From positions 1 to 19,914 of the forward strand of contig CAXXGE010000049.1 of assembly GCA_963677915.2 (NCBI GenBank): 19,914 nucleotides of DNA. The letters run 5' to 3'. The DNA comes from G963677915 sp963677915 (GTDB taxonomy: Bacteria; Bacillota; Clostridia; Lachnospirales; Vallitaleaceae). The translations under genes were made by a program, and so were the position numbers. The notes under the pieces were generated by a model that saw only the letters and a list, made by a program, of their open reading frames with translations, made no database searches and was not told the origin of the DNA. Shown here piece by piece: positions 1-8,455 of this stretch (its first letter is position 1; each line of letters begins with the position of its first letter).

Positions 1-91
1 CCAGCGGTTCAATCGGATCTTCTGCATATGCCGAACTGCTGAGAACAACGGCAATCAGGAGCAGAACAACCAGGTTCCTAAATTTTTTCAC
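1..91 (-). CDS. Secreted protein N-terminus, probable TolC-like efflux component (partial)
   Basis: Only the first 30 or so codons lie in the window; the gene runs off the left edge. A GTG start at 91-89 is preceded by a strong GAGGAGGG ribosome binding site seven bases upstream. The start overlaps the last codons of the RND permease gene by 14 bases, so translation is probably coupled. The product starts with two lysines after Met, has a hydrophobic core of Leu, Val, Ile and Ala, and a likely signal peptidase site after Ser-Ala-Tyr-Ala near residue 23. The third gene of an adaptor-permease operon is often a TolC-family protein, which is the inference here. The visible residues alone cannot prove it; another exported lipid- or substrate-binding protein is possible. 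Confidence 0.6.
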   Translation of the reverse strand, partial: MKKFRNLVVLLLIAVVLSSSAYAEDPIEPL

Positions 92-3000
92 TTGCAGCCC
101 TCCTCTTGCGTAATTTCTTCTCCATATATCTATCATGCCTTATATCGAACAATGTGTAAACCACCGGAATGAATACCAGGGTCAAAAGTGTCGATAAAAG
201 CAGGCCGAATATGACAACGGTAGCCATGGATGAGGCGATTTCAGCACCTTCACCTATACCAAGCGCCAGCGGGACGAGTGCGAGTATCGTTGTCAGCGAT
301 GTCATCAGAATCGGTCTGAGTCTGATCGGCCCCGCGTTCATGATGGCCGTCTCCCTGTCTTCGCCTTGCGCCCTGCGTGTCTGTATGTAATCGATGAATA
401 CAATGGCGTTGTTGACGACGATACCCGACAGCATGATGAATCCGATAATGGATGTGATGTTAAGCGTCCTGTTTGTAAGCAGCAACCCAATCAGTCCGCC
501 CGAGTAGGCAATGGGTGTCGCAAACATGATTATGAATGGATCCAGAAGCGACTCGAACTGGGATGCGATGATCATGTAGACAAGCAGGATGGCCAATATC
601 AGGGCTAGGCCAAGGTCTGCAAATGCGCTCACCATTTCCTGGTTCTGTCCGCCGAAGACGATGCTGTACCCTTTCGGCAGGGCAATCGTTTCTACTTTAT
701 CCTGAATTTCCTTTGTCACCGTCGCCAAATCCCTGTCGTAGATGTCCGATGTGACGGTGACGATTCTGGCCTGGTCAGACCTGTTGATGGTCACGGCGCC
801 CTCTTTCATCTCAACCGCTGCAATCAGGCCAAGGGGTACCAACGCGCCCGAAGGTGCCTGTATGGTTATCTGCTTCAGGTTCTCTATGCTTTGCTCGTAC
901 CTGCTGTCGCCGACGATGACTACGTCCAATTCGTCGCCTTCCAGCCTGTATCTTGTCGCTGTACGTCCGTCGATCATTGTTTTCACTACATTGGATACCT
1001 GGGCTGTCGTCAGACCGAATCTTGCCGCGCTGTTCCTGTCCAGGCGTATTTCCACCTGGGGAATCGGGTCTTCCATGCTGCTTGCTACGTTGCGTGTCCC
1101 CTCGACGCTTTTGGCCATCTGTACGATTTCATCGGCGATACTGCTCAGCTCTTCAAATTCATCGCCCTTGATTTCTATGGAAATGGCGCTGCCGCCCATC
1201 ATCATTCCCATGGAGCTTTGAGCTGCCACGGCTGTTTTGACACCCGGGATGTCCTGAATTCTGCCATCGATTTCATCCACCACATCAAAAACCGAGAAAT
1301 CCCTCTGGTCCATTGGCACGAGCACGCCGCTGATCGTTCCTGTGTTGCTGGCATTGCTGATGAACATGTTGCCAGCCGTCGAACTGAACAGATAGTCGAT
1401 GCCTTTGATGTCCATGATCCGGTCCACCACTGCATCCATGGCCTCCGATACGTCTTCAACACCTGAGCCGGGTTCGAGTTCAACCTGAATGGCAAAGGTA
1501 CCCTCGTCTGCTTCGGGGATGAATTCACTGCCGATAAGGAAAGTGGAAAGCAGGCTGAACACAACCAGTCCGGCAGCCGATATCACAACCGTTTTCTTGT
1601 GATGCAGACTCCATCTCAGAATCTTCCTGTATCTTGATTCCAGTGCTTCATAGGCACTATCTGCCTTGTCGAGTACCACACCGACCCATTTGTGCTTTGT
1701 CACATGGTGCTTTCCCTGATCCAGGTCGACGACAAGGAGCTTGGACGCCAGCATCGGAATCAGTGTCAGCGACACGACCAGGGATGCCAGCAGCGAGAAG
1801 GTGACTGTCAATGCGAATTCGCGGAACATGATGGAGGTGACACCTTCCACAAATACCATCGGCAGAAAAACGGCAACCGTTGTCAGCGTCGATGCCGTAA
1901 TTGCCATGGCCACCTCTTTGGCACCAAGCATTGCCGCTTCCACCCTGTCATGACCTTCCTGGACAAACCGGTAAATATTCTCGAGAACGACAACCGAGTT
2001 GTCCACCAGCATGCCTATGCCAAGAGCGAGGCCGCCGAGCGTCATCATATTCAGCGTAATATTTGAGAAATATATGAGCGAGGCCGTCGCAATGACGGAC
2101 AGCGGTATGGACAGGCCGATGATAATCGTGCTTCGGAAGCTCCTCAGGAAAACCAGGAGGATCAGAACCGCCAGGAATCCCCCGACCAGTCCATTTTGTT
2201 CAACCTGCCTGATCGACCGGTTGATGAAATCGGCCTGGTTCATGACGACGTTGATTTCATACGGGCTTGACGCCTCAATTTCCTCTATGGCCTTGATTGC
2301 CGCATTGGCAACCATGACCGTATTGGTTCCCGACTGCTTCATGATGGAAAGACTGACCGCCGGTTCTCCGTTGACTTTTGTAATGGATATGGCGTCCTGG
2401 TTCTCGATTGCCACATGGGCGATATCGGAAAGACGTATGATGCCGCCTGATGGTAAGGCAAGCGGTGTATTCCTGATTGCAGCTAAATCGGTGTATTCCC
2501 CTGCCGTTCTAAGGAGATAGCTCTTGTCTCCTTTATAGATGTTCCCCGAAGGCAGGTTGATGTTCTCGGCCGCAAGAATGCCTGCCAGCGAGTCGATCGT
2601 CAGACCGTAGTTGTTCAGTTTCTCTGAGTCGACACGAATCGCTACGTAGTTGTCAAATCCGCCTGCGATGTCTACAGATGCCACACCCTGTGTCCTCTCG
2701 ATTGCAGGTTTAATCACATCTTCTGCGTATCCTTGCAGCGTGGCCACATCTGCGCCCGACAGGGACAGCTGGATGATCGCCTGAGCGTTGATGTCAATCC
2801 TCATGACCATGGGATCGGAGGCGCCATCGGGAAGGTAGCCCTTGATCAGGTCCACCTTTTCCCGCATATCCAAAGTAGCGAAGTCCATATCCGTTCCAAA
2901 ATCGAACTGGACGACAACGATGGAATTTCCCTCGCTGGTGATGGACTGGATGCTGTCGATGTTGGTCACCGTCCCGACAGCCTCTTCAATCGGTCTTGTT

Positions 3001-3188
3001 ATGAGTGTTTCTATTTCTTCGGGCGCCACGTTCGAATAGGAAGTCGATATGATGGCAACCGGGATTTCAATGTTTGGATAGAGATCGATCGGCACCTTGG
3101 AAAGGGACACAAATCCAATCAAGGCTACGATCAGGGCCATCATGACGGTTGTCACAGGGCGTCTGACGGAATGAGAGGAAATATTCAT
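78..3188 (-). CDS. RND-family efflux permease (AcrB/SwrC-like)
   Basis: This is an inner-membrane proton-driven exporter of the HAE/AcrB superfamily, 1036 residues, full length for the family. The N-terminus has the usual Ser-Val-Arg-Arg-Pro before TM1 (about 13-32), then a large extracytoplasmic loop, a TM cluster (about 335-480), a second large loop and a C-terminal TM cluster (about 860-1015). The family TM4 motif is visible as GIGMLVDNSVVVLENIYR: Asp396 is present but the second Asp of the AcrB Asp-Asp pair is Asn397, as in many Gram-positive and HAE2-like members. The start codon shares one base with the stop codon of the adaptor gene (TAATG), with GAGGGGTGA as ribosome binding site. It most resembles Bacillus SwrC (YerP), an exporter of surfactin and other amphiphiles; the true substrate cannot be read from sequence. 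Confidence 0.95.
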   Translation of the reverse strand: MNISSHSVRRPVTTVMMALIVALIGFVSLSKVPIDLYPNIEIPVAIISTSYSNVAPEEIETLITRPIEEAVGTVTNIDSIQSITSEGNSIVVVQFDFGTDMDFATLDMREKVDLIKGYLPDGASDPMVMRIDINAQAIIQLSLSGADVATLQGYAEDVIKPAIERTQGVASVDIAGGFDNYVAIRVDSEKLNNYGLTIDSLAGILAAENINLPSGNIYKGDKSYLLRTAGEYTDLAAIRNTPLALPSGGIIRLSDIAHVAIENQDAISITKVNGEPAVSLSIMKQSGTNTVMVANAAIKAIEEIEASSPYEINVVMNQADFINRSIRQVEQNGLVGGFLAVLILLVFLRSFRSTIIIGLSIPLSVIATASLIYFSNITLNMMTLGGLALGIGMLVDNSVVVLENIYRFVQEGHDRVEAAMLGAKEVAMAITASTLTTVAVFLPMVFVEGVTSIMFREFALTVTFSLLASLVVSLTLIPMLASKLLVVDLDQGKHHVTKHKWVGVVLDKADSAYEALESRYRKILRWSLHHKKTVVISAAGLVVFSLLSTFLIGSEFIPEADEGTFAIQVELEPGSGVEDVSEAMDAVVDRIMDIKGIDYLFSSTAGNMFISNASNTGTISGVLVPMDQRDFSVFDVVDEIDGRIQDIPGVKTAVAAQSSMGMMMGGSAISIEIKGDEFEELSSIADEIVQMAKSVEGTRNVASSMEDPIPQVEIRLDRNSAARFGLTTAQVSNVVKTMIDGRTATRYRLEGDELDVVIVGDSRYEQSIENLKQITIQAPSGALVPLGLIAAVEMKEGAVTINRSDQARIVTVTSDIYDRDLATVTKEIQDKVETIALPKGYSIVFGGQNQEMVSAFADLGLALILAILLVYMIIASQFESLLDPFIIMFATPIAYSGGLIGLLLTNRTLNITSIIGFIMLSGIVVNNAIVFIDYIQTRRAQGEDRETAIMNAGPIRLRPILMTSLTTILALVPLALGIGEGAEIASSMATVVIFGLLLSTLLTLVFIPVVYTLFDIRHDRYMEKKLRKRRAASEKI

Positions 3189-4486
3189 TACTCATCACCC
3201 CTCACTATGTTCAAGGTGCTTTCTTCGCTGATCAGTCCCACGCCCTTGACGATGACCACATCGCCTTCTTCAAGGCCTGACCTGATTTCAATGTAGCTGC
3301 CGCTGTCAAGGCCGGTTTCCACGACTCTTCTTTCGACACTGCTGTCACCCGTCTGGACATAGACGGCGTCCTGGCCGTTCCTCGTCAGGACTGCATCGTT
3401 GGGAACAGCCAGTACACCGGCCGAAGATGCGGACAGGATATCGACCGTCACGAACATGCCGGGCTTGATATCATGGCTTTTGTTTTCAACAAGGATTTCC
3501 ACCGGATAAAGCAGGGTCCTGTCATCCGCTGTCATGGCAACGGCATCCACCGTACCTGTATACTCGCTGTCAAGGTTTGTGAAATGCACCGCAACCTTGT
3601 CGCCTTTTGATACTTTCCCTATCAGCTCGCCGGTCAACGAGACGGTGACTTTGATGCTGTCCACGTCCTCTATCATTGCCGATGCCTGTGTATTGGGTGC
3701 GTACACATCCTTTTCCACATTCAGTGCCGTTACATAGCCGGCAGCCGGTGCCTTGACTGCAAGGTCCGCAAGCGTTTCGCTGGCTGTGTCAAGCCCTTGT
3801 TTCGCCTGTTCCAGTCCGGCCTGTGCCTGGTTGTATGCCGCCTGGGCCTGGTCCAACCCTACTTCCGCCTGGGTCTTTGCCGATGAAGCCTGCTCCAGTT
3901 GCTTGTCCAGCAGGATTTTGGTCTCTGGTGATGCCTGGAGCGCTACCTGGTCGTACTCGGATTTGGAGACGATGCCCTCATCGTACAAGACCTTGAACGA
4001 TGCCAGGTTGCTGACTGCATACTCGTAGTTGGCCAGGTTGATGTTGTAGTTGCTGACTGCCATGTCATAGGACAAAGCAGCATTGTTTATGCCCTGTCTG
4101 GCGTTCCTGATCCCTGCCAAAGCCTGCTGGACCCCTGCCTGGGCCTGGTCGACCGCCAGCTCGCTTTGGGTCACCTGTTTTTCCACATCTTTACCGTCCA
4201 GGACAAAGAGGACATCGTCCTTCTCCACATGGTCGCCGGTCGCTGCCATGATTTCTATCACTTTTGCCGGTACGGAAACCATGACCGGTACGGAAGCGGA
4301 AGCTTCGGAATTGCCGATGACATTGGTAAAGACTTCAAGATCCATGCGCTTTGCTGCAGTACCTTCCACGGTCAGAGGCCTTACCGTTTCCTCTGTTTGA
4401 CTGTTGTCTCTGTATTCGATTATCCTCGGCACGGCGATGACCGCTATGACTGCCAAAATGATGAACACAATTACTGTTTTTTTCAT
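3188..4486 (-). CDS. RND efflux periplasmic adaptor (HlyD/MFP family)
   Basis: Membrane-fusion adaptor of 432 residues that would link the RND permease to an outer component or the cell wall space. One N-terminal TM anchor (about residues 3-21, no lipobox) is followed by a first barrel-sandwich half near 67-97, a long alpha-hairpin at about 98-240 rich in Gln, Ala and Leu heptads (repeats of the form QAQAGLEQA), the second lipoyl half near 243-258 (KAPAAGYVTAL), a beta-barrel domain and a C-terminal membrane-proximal domain ending near residue 425. The ATG is preceded by AGGAGG eight bases upstream. First gene of the efflux operon; its stop overlaps the permease start by one base. The hairpin is long enough for contact with a TolC-like partner, which supports the identification of the third gene. 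I found no convincing promoter in the 140 bases upstream. Confidence 0.92.
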   Translation of the reverse strand: MKKTVIVFIILAVIAVIAVPRIIEYRDNSQTEETVRPLTVEGTAAKRMDLEVFTNVIGNSEASASVPVMVSVPAKVIEIMAATGDHVEKDDVLFVLDGKDVEKQVTQSELAVDQAQAGVQQALAGIRNARQGINNAALSYDMAVSNYNINLANYEYAVSNLASFKVLYDEGIVSKSEYDQVALQASPETKILLDKQLEQASSAKTQAEVGLDQAQAAYNQAQAGLEQAKQGLDTASETLADLAVKAPAAGYVTALNVEKDVYAPNTQASAMIEDVDSIKVTVSLTGELIGKVSKGDKVAVHFTNLDSEYTGTVDAVAMTADDRTLLYPVEILVENKSHDIKPGMFVTVDILSASSAGVLAVPNDAVLTRNGQDAVYVQTGDSSVERRVVETGLDSGSYIEIRSGLEEGDVVIVKGVGLISEESTLNIVRGDE

Positions 4487-4562
4487 GATTTTCCTCCTGT
4501 GTGCATTACTTTTATTTTAGCAATAATACGCCTTCAATGCTATAAAATATGAATAAAACAAA

Positions 4563-4591
4563 TTGTTATTTCATGCACAGTCTGCTAATAT
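4563..4591 (+). promoter_or_regulatory. Sigma-A promoter of the AI-2E family gene
   Basis: TTGTTA (4563-4568), a 17-base spacer and TAATAT (4586-4591) point right. Predicted transcription begins near 4598, which is downstream of an earlier in-frame ATG at 4549 and so supports the start codon at 4627. Confidence 0.7.
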
Positions 4592-4626
4592 TGAAAATAG
4601 TATACCGTTTTAGAAAGGGGTTCGCC

Positions 4627-5829
4627 ATGAGAGAGCGGCTTAATGTAAAATATACGACTGTAAGCATCTATACCATCGTCACTTTTGTCATCTGCATATT
4701 GCTTTACAAGACGATCAACAACTGGTCAGAAAGTGTCGATTTCGTGGCATCCGTTATCGGAATTTTCAAACCTGTCATATTTTCCCTGATATTTGCCTAC
4801 TTCTTCAGTCCCATGGTCAATTTCACGGAACGCAAGTGGATAAAAAAATGGCGCATCGGCTCCAGAAAGCTCAAAAACCAGACCATCATCCGGTTGTCGG
4901 GCATCCTCATCAGCTACACCATCATTCTGGGTATCATCGTGGTCATGCTCGCGGTGATTGTGCCTCAGCTGGTGCGAAGCTTTTCCGACATAGCAAACAA
5001 CCTGCCGGACTATGCCGACAGGCTTATGAACTACCTGGAAAACTCTTCTATGCAGCTAGGCAACACCCGTTACTATTTGGACTATTCTCTATTGACGGCA
5101 TACATCAACGACAACCTTCCTCAAACCATCGACCAGTTTACAGCGATTGTATCGAATATGGCACCGAGCCTCATCAGCTTCCTTAAAGCAACTGCATCCG
5201 CTGTGTGGAATGTCCTATTCGGTTTTGTCATCTCCATCTATCTGGTCTTCAACAAGGAAAAAGCAGTCAAGAGCATGCACAAATTCATCCTCGCGATGTT
5301 CAAACAGAAGAACGCCGTTGCACTGCTGCGTACGATGAGGGAAAGCAACCGTATTTTTTCGAGATTCTTCATCGGCAAGGCGATCGATTCCCTTATCATT
5401 GGCATCATGTGCTTTATCATACTGGTTATTGTCGGCATCCCCTATGCCATGCTTTTGAGTGTGATTGTCGCTGTAACCAACATGATCCCTTACTTTGGAC
5501 CTTTGATTGGCGGCGCCATCGGCATCCTGTTCCTTATCCTGGCATCCCCATTGCAGGCGCTGTGGTTCACAATCATCATTCTTGCCCTCCAACAGTTTGA
5601 CGGCAATGTGCTGGGTCCTTTCATCCTCGGAGACAGAACCGGACTGACACCGTTCTGGGTCATTTTCGCCATCATCGTTTTCGGCGGCATATGGGGCATA
5701 CTTGGCATGTTCATAGGTGTCCCCTGTTTCGCAGTCATCAAAAACATCCTGGACAAGCAGGTGGAAAAAAGATACCGCAACCGCCTTGAGCGAATCCGAC
5801 AGAAAAGGGCGGATGCAAGAAAATCATGA
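4627..5829 (+). CDS. AI-2E family transporter / membrane permease (PF01594)
   Basis: Polytopic membrane protein of 400 residues, normal size for the AI-2E (TqsA/PerM/YtvI) family. Hydrophobic pairs occur near 10-30, 38-62 and 92-115, a soluble segment follows at about 120-180, and the conserved C-terminal half holds MIPYFGPLIG (286-295) and GNVLGPFILGDRTGLTP (326-342), both family signatures. The C-terminus is a basic cytoplasmic tail rich in Arg and Lys. An upstream in-frame ATG at 4549 would add 26 poorly conserved residues, but it lies upstream of the promoter and has no ribosome binding site, whereas 4627 has AAGGGG seven bases before it. Family members export autoinducer-2, sodium/protons or other small solutes; the substrate here is unknown. 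It is monocistronic and ends at the shared terminator with thioredoxin. Confidence 0.92.
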   Translation: MRERLNVKYTTVSIYTIVTFVICILLYKTINNWSESVDFVASVIGIFKPVIFSLIFAYFFSPMVNFTERKWIKKWRIGSRKLKNQTIIRLSGILISYTIILGIIVVMLAVIVPQLVRSFSDIANNLPDYADRLMNYLENSSMQLGNTRYYLDYSLLTAYINDNLPQTIDQFTAIVSNMAPSLISFLKATASAVWNVLFGFVISIYLVFNKEKAVKSMHKFILAMFKQKNAVALLRTMRESNRIFSRFFIGKAIDSLIIGIMCFIILVIVGIPYAMLLSVIVAVTNMIPYFGPLIGGAIGILFLILASPLQALWFTIIILALQQFDGNVLGPFILGDRTGLTPFWVIFAIIVFGGIWGILGMFIGVPCFAVIKNILDKQVEKRYRNRLERIRQKRADARKS

Positions 5830-5840
5830 TATTGAACGTG

Positions 5841-5865
5841 AAAAAAACCGGGATTACCCCGGTTT
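5841..5865. terminator. Bidirectional intrinsic terminator between AI-2E gene and trx
   Basis: An 8-bp stem (AAACCGGG at 5845-5852 with CCCGGTTT at 5858-5865) and a 5-base loop. Read on the minus strand the stem runs into seven T residues, an ideal thioredoxin terminator. Read on the plus strand it follows the AI-2E stop codon by 15 bases but has only a short T run. Confidence 0.88.
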
Positions 5866-5888
5866 CATGATAAACTGCACGTGCTGAA

Positions 5889-6206
5889 TTACAGCAGTGA
5901 ATTCAATTTTGCTGTTACCTGGTTCTTAGGTACCGCTCCTACTATGGAAGCTACCACTTGCCCGTTCTTAAAAATGAGCATTGTTGGGATACTCATCACA
6001 CGGTAGTTCTGAGCTGTTGCACCGGATGAATCAACGTCAAGTTTTCCTACTTTCGCTTTCCCCTCGTATTCTGCAGAAAGCTGCTCGACAATCGGCGCCA
6101 TCATCTTGCATGGTCCGCACCAATCCGCATAGAAATCAACCAGTACCGGTACGTCAGATTTCAGTACCTCTTCTTCAAAGTTAGCATCAGTAAATGTATA
6201 AGCCAT
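5889..6206 (-). CDS. trxA: Thioredoxin
   Basis: Cytosolic thiol-disulfide oxidoreductase of 105 residues, typical thioredoxin length. The active site is Trp29-Cys30-Gly31-Pro32-Cys33, the buried Asp24 is present in VLVDF, and the cis-proline is Pro74 in MSIPTM. The reading frame is open nine codons further upstream, but ATG at 6206 has a perfect AAGGAGGT ribosome binding site six to seven bases before it and gives the standard thioredoxin N-terminus, so I use it. It has its own near-consensus promoter and its own terminator, so it is probably transcribed alone and strongly. No thioredoxin reductase gene is adjacent. Confidence 0.97.
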   Translation of the reverse strand: MAYTFTDANFEEEVLKSDVPVLVDFYADWCGPCKMMAPIVEQLSAEYEGKAKVGKLDVDSSGATAQNYRVMSIPTMLIFKNGQVVASIVGAVPKNQVTAKLNSLL

Positions 6207-6243
6207 GTTTACCTCCTTATTAGCTTCTCTCATTGATAATATC

Positions 6244-6272
6244 AGTATATTAGCTTTTTACGATATAGTCAA
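6244..6272 (-). promoter_or_regulatory. Sigma-A promoter of trx
   Basis: On the minus strand, TTGACT (6272-6267), a 17-base spacer and TATACT (6249-6244). This is close to consensus with optimal spacing. The -35 box overlaps the stop codon of the upstream antiporter gene (6271-6269). Confidence 0.85.
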
Positions 6273-7447
6273 GCCTTTTCTTTGAACTCCAAAAGTCTGG
6301 GTGCTGACAGCCGGATGGCCATTGCCCCAAGGGGCGCCGTCACCACTATAGACAGGACAGCCAAGGCAAGAATAATTTCCCCGTCGGCCACGCCCATGGC
6401 CAGAGGCACCGCCCCGATTGCGGCCTGTACAGTTGCTTTCGGGGTGTATGCCAGAACGGAGAAGAGCCGTTCCTTCCATGGGTATTTGGATCCCATCAGT
6501 GAAATGATGACACCGACGCTCCTTAGTACCAGCCCTGCCGCGATAATTGCCAGTCCTGCCAGTCCGCCGTCGAGGGCGAGTTTCACATTCACCTGTGCCC
6601 CGATCAGGACGAAAAGCAGAATTTCGGCAAACACCCACACCTTGTTCATTTTAACCGCCAGGCGCCCTGCAACGGATGGCAGTTTCTCCAGAAGGATGAA
6701 GCCGATTGTCATGATGCCAAGCAGCGTGTTGATGGTCCATAACGACTCTGCAGCACTGAAAACAACGCTTATCGCCAGCAGCAGAAGGACTTTCTTCGTG
6801 TCCCGCATATGAATTTTTCTAAAAAGCCTCTGCAGCAGGAAGCCGAGCACGATGCCGATCAGGACACCTGACGCGATACCGATCGGTATATTCAGGAACT
6901 GTTCCCACAGACTGATATTGCTGCCTGTGTAGATGGCAAGAAACGTACCGAAAATCGTTATGGCGAAAACGTCATCCAGCGATGCACCAGCCAGAATCAT
7001 CGTAGGCACCTGACGTTCTTCCCCGTAGCCCCTCTCCTTGAGCCAGAGCATCTGCGGCACGACAACCGCCGGCGACACTGCGGCAATGATGAATCCCAAG
7101 ATACCGCCCTGTATGAAGGTGAATCCCAGAACGAGATGGGAGACGGCCATGACAGTCAAGCCTTCCAGAATCCCTGGTATGAAGCTCATCTTGAAGGCGC
7201 TGGCGCCAACCTGGTTGAGCGCATCCCTCTTAAGCCCAAGACCTGCCCGAAGCAGAATGACAATCAGCGCGAACTGCCTGAGTTCCTTGGATACTTCCAC
7301 GATGGTCGGATGGAGCCAATCCATGCCGTAAGGACCGACAGCAATGCCAAGCAGAAGCATGCCGAGTAGGCCTGGCAGCTTTATTTTTTCAAACAATGCC
7401 GCTGCAGCCAGTGCGGCGACAATGATTATGCAGATATTCAAAAGCAA
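6269..7447 (-). CDS. Cation:proton antiporter (CPA family, Na+/H+ exchanger domain)
   Basis: Integral membrane protein of 392 residues with about 12 hydrophobic segments and no C-terminal RCK/TrkA domain. Typical CPA features are visible: GMLLLGIAVGPYG (29-41), the unwound-helix region AVSPAVV (123-129), the ion-binding pair Asp158-Asp159 in GASLDDVF, and TPKATVQAAIG (335-345) with Lys337. The double Asp suggests an electrogenic type like NhaA/NapA rather than electroneutral exchange (family knowledge; inference here). The start is TTG at 7447, preceded by GAGGTGAT seven bases upstream; a second TTG two codons later is an alternative. No terminator is seen after it, so read-through into trx is possible. 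Sodium or potassium specificity cannot be judged. Confidence 0.88.
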   Translation of the reverse strand: MLLNICIIIVAALAAAALFEKIKLPGLLGMLLLGIAVGPYGMDWLHPTIVEVSKELRQFALIVILLRAGLGLKRDALNQVGASAFKMSFIPGILEGLTVMAVSHLVLGFTFIQGGILGFIIAAVSPAVVVPQMLWLKERGYGEERQVPTMILAGASLDDVFAITIFGTFLAIYTGSNISLWEQFLNIPIGIASGVLIGIVLGFLLQRLFRKIHMRDTKKVLLLLAISVVFSAAESLWTINTLLGIMTIGFILLEKLPSVAGRLAVKMNKVWVFAEILLFVLIGAQVNVKLALDGGLAGLAIIAAGLVLRSVGVIISLMGSKYPWKERLFSVLAYTPKATVQAAIGAVPLAMGVADGEIILALAVLSIVVTAPLGAMAIRLSAPRLLEFKEKA

Positions 7448-7474
7448 GCGATCACCTCATTCTTAATCGGCTCT

Positions 7475-7483
7475 ATTATAACA
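7475..7483. promoter_or_regulatory. Overlapping -10-like elements in a 54-base divergent intergenic region
   Basis: The minus strand has a perfect TATAAT (7481-7476) suited to the antiporter gene, and the plus strand has TATTAT/TATAAC (7475-7483) suited to the protease gene. Neither has a good -35 at 16-18 bases. Weak call; the two promoters, if real, would overlap and compete. Confidence 0.3.
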
Positions 7484-7501
7484 CATCGACTGGAGGAACA
7501 C

Positions 7502-8455
7502 ATGTACAAGACCGACCGTGCCAACAACTACTTCATCTATACAATGATATACTTCATTTCCGGCAGCATGCTGCTTGCGGCCATCCTGGGCACAAGCGGG
7601 AGGGAAATCTCCATAGCAGCCAATATTGCCATATCCCAGCTGGCTTTCGTCTTTCTGCCGGTTGTAGCCTACTTCATGATCACCAGGGACTCTGTGCGGG
7701 AGACGCTGATGCTAAGGCCCATCACTTTGGCGAACATAGGTTTTTCCCTGGCAATCGGCCTGCTGATTCTGCCTGTGCTGAGTTTCATCAACGTCCTCAG
7801 CCAGCTGTTCGTAAAAAACTATATCGGAGAGGCGCTGTTCCAGACGATGTCCATGCCGTACTGGCTGAACATCCTTCTCATAGGTGTCCTGCCGTCGGTA
7901 TTTGAAGAGCTCTCCACCAGAGCGATCATCATAAGCAACTACCGTTCCCAGCGGATTCTGACAGCCTGTTTGGTCAGCGGCCTTTTTTTCGGCATCCTTC
8001 ACCTGAACCTCAACCAGTTCGCATACGCCTTTGTCATGGGCACCGTCATGGCCTTCACCGTCATGACCACAGGATCCATCTATTCATCGATGATCATCCA
8101 CTTTACGATCAACAGTACGATGGTTTCCCTGCAGACAGTCCTTTTCAAGTTGTATTCCTTTCTGGGAGACGGTTACGATTTCACCAGCATCGATCCAACG
8201 AGGGAGGAACTTCTGGCATCCGTCGCCGTTTCAGGCTTCATGGCCCTGCCGGCACTTCCTGCGGTCTTATTTGTCATCTATGCCATGGTTCGCTACAATA
8301 AAAAGACGCAGCTGCTGAAGCTTGACACTTCCGCCGCCGCGTATATGGAAAAAGAACCCGGCAAAGAGCAGCCGGGCCGTGTCGCCACGACGTCGTTCTG
8401 GGCTTCGGTCGTGCTTTTTGTAAGCTACGTCGTTTTGTTCGAGTTCATCCTTTGA
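7502..8455 (+). CDS. CPBP-family intramembrane metalloprotease (Abi/Rce1-like)
   Basis: Membrane protein of 317 residues with about eight hydrophobic segments. The three CPBP motifs are present: Glu135-Glu136-x3-Arg140 in VFEELSTR, FxxxH with His167 in FFGILHLN, and His200-x3-Asn204 in IIHFTIN. In other families these form the glutamate-base zinc protease site, used for prenyl-protein processing, bacteriocin immunity or anti-sigma cleavage. The residue after the Arg of motif 1 is Ala rather than the common Gly. A long cytoplasmic-like loop (about 282-302, rich in Lys, Glu and Pro) precedes a last TM helix. The ATG follows GGAGGA by three bases. Its 3' end overlaps that of trmB by 11 bases, and the segment coding the loop doubles as a terminator for the opposite strand. 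Target unknown. Confidence 0.85.
   Translation: MYKTDRANNYFIYTMIYFISGSMLLAAILGTSGREISIAANIAISQLAFVFLPVVAYFMITRDSVRETLMLRPITLANIGFSLAIGLLILPVLSFINVLSQLFVKNYIGEALFQTMSMPYWLNILLIGVLPSVFEELSTRAIIISNYRSQRILTACLVSGLFFGILHLNLNQFAYAFVMGTVMAFTVMTTGSIYSSMIIHFTINSTMVSLQTVLFKLYSFLGDGYDFTSIDPTREELLASVAVSGFMALPALPAVLFVIYAMVRYNKKTQLLKLDTSAAAYMEKEPGKEQPGRVATTSFWASVVLFVSYVVLFEFIL
8348..8376 (-). terminator. Intrinsic terminator for the trmB-end operon, inside the convergent protease gene
   Basis: On the minus strand CCCGGC (8376-8371), an 8-base loop, GCCGGG (8362-8357), then TTCTTTTTCC. It lies about 70 bases beyond the trmB stop and within the coding sequence of the CPBP gene, where the same bases encode Lys-Glu-Pro-Gly-Lys-Glu-Gln-Pro-Gly. 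Confidence 0.65.

Noticed and set aside
891..1466. 191-codon open frame on the plus strand inside the RND permease gene
   Set aside because: Rich in His and Cys with no recognisable domain or ribosome binding site; a shadow of the conserved permease frame. The same applies to the other long antisense frames, such as 16530-17084.
4500..4625. Promoter for the efflux operon on the minus strand
   Set aside because: A TATACT-like -10 and several AT-rich stretches exist, but none has an acceptable -35 at 16-18 bases, so I do not call one.
4549..4626. Upstream in-frame start for the AI-2E family protein
   Set aside because: It lies before the TTGTTA/TAATAT promoter, lacks a ribosome binding site, and adds residues unlike the family N-terminus.
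7502..8455. CPBP protein as a bacteriocin immunity protein
   Set aside because: No bacteriocin precursor or ABC exporter gene is nearby, so only the family-level protease call is kept.
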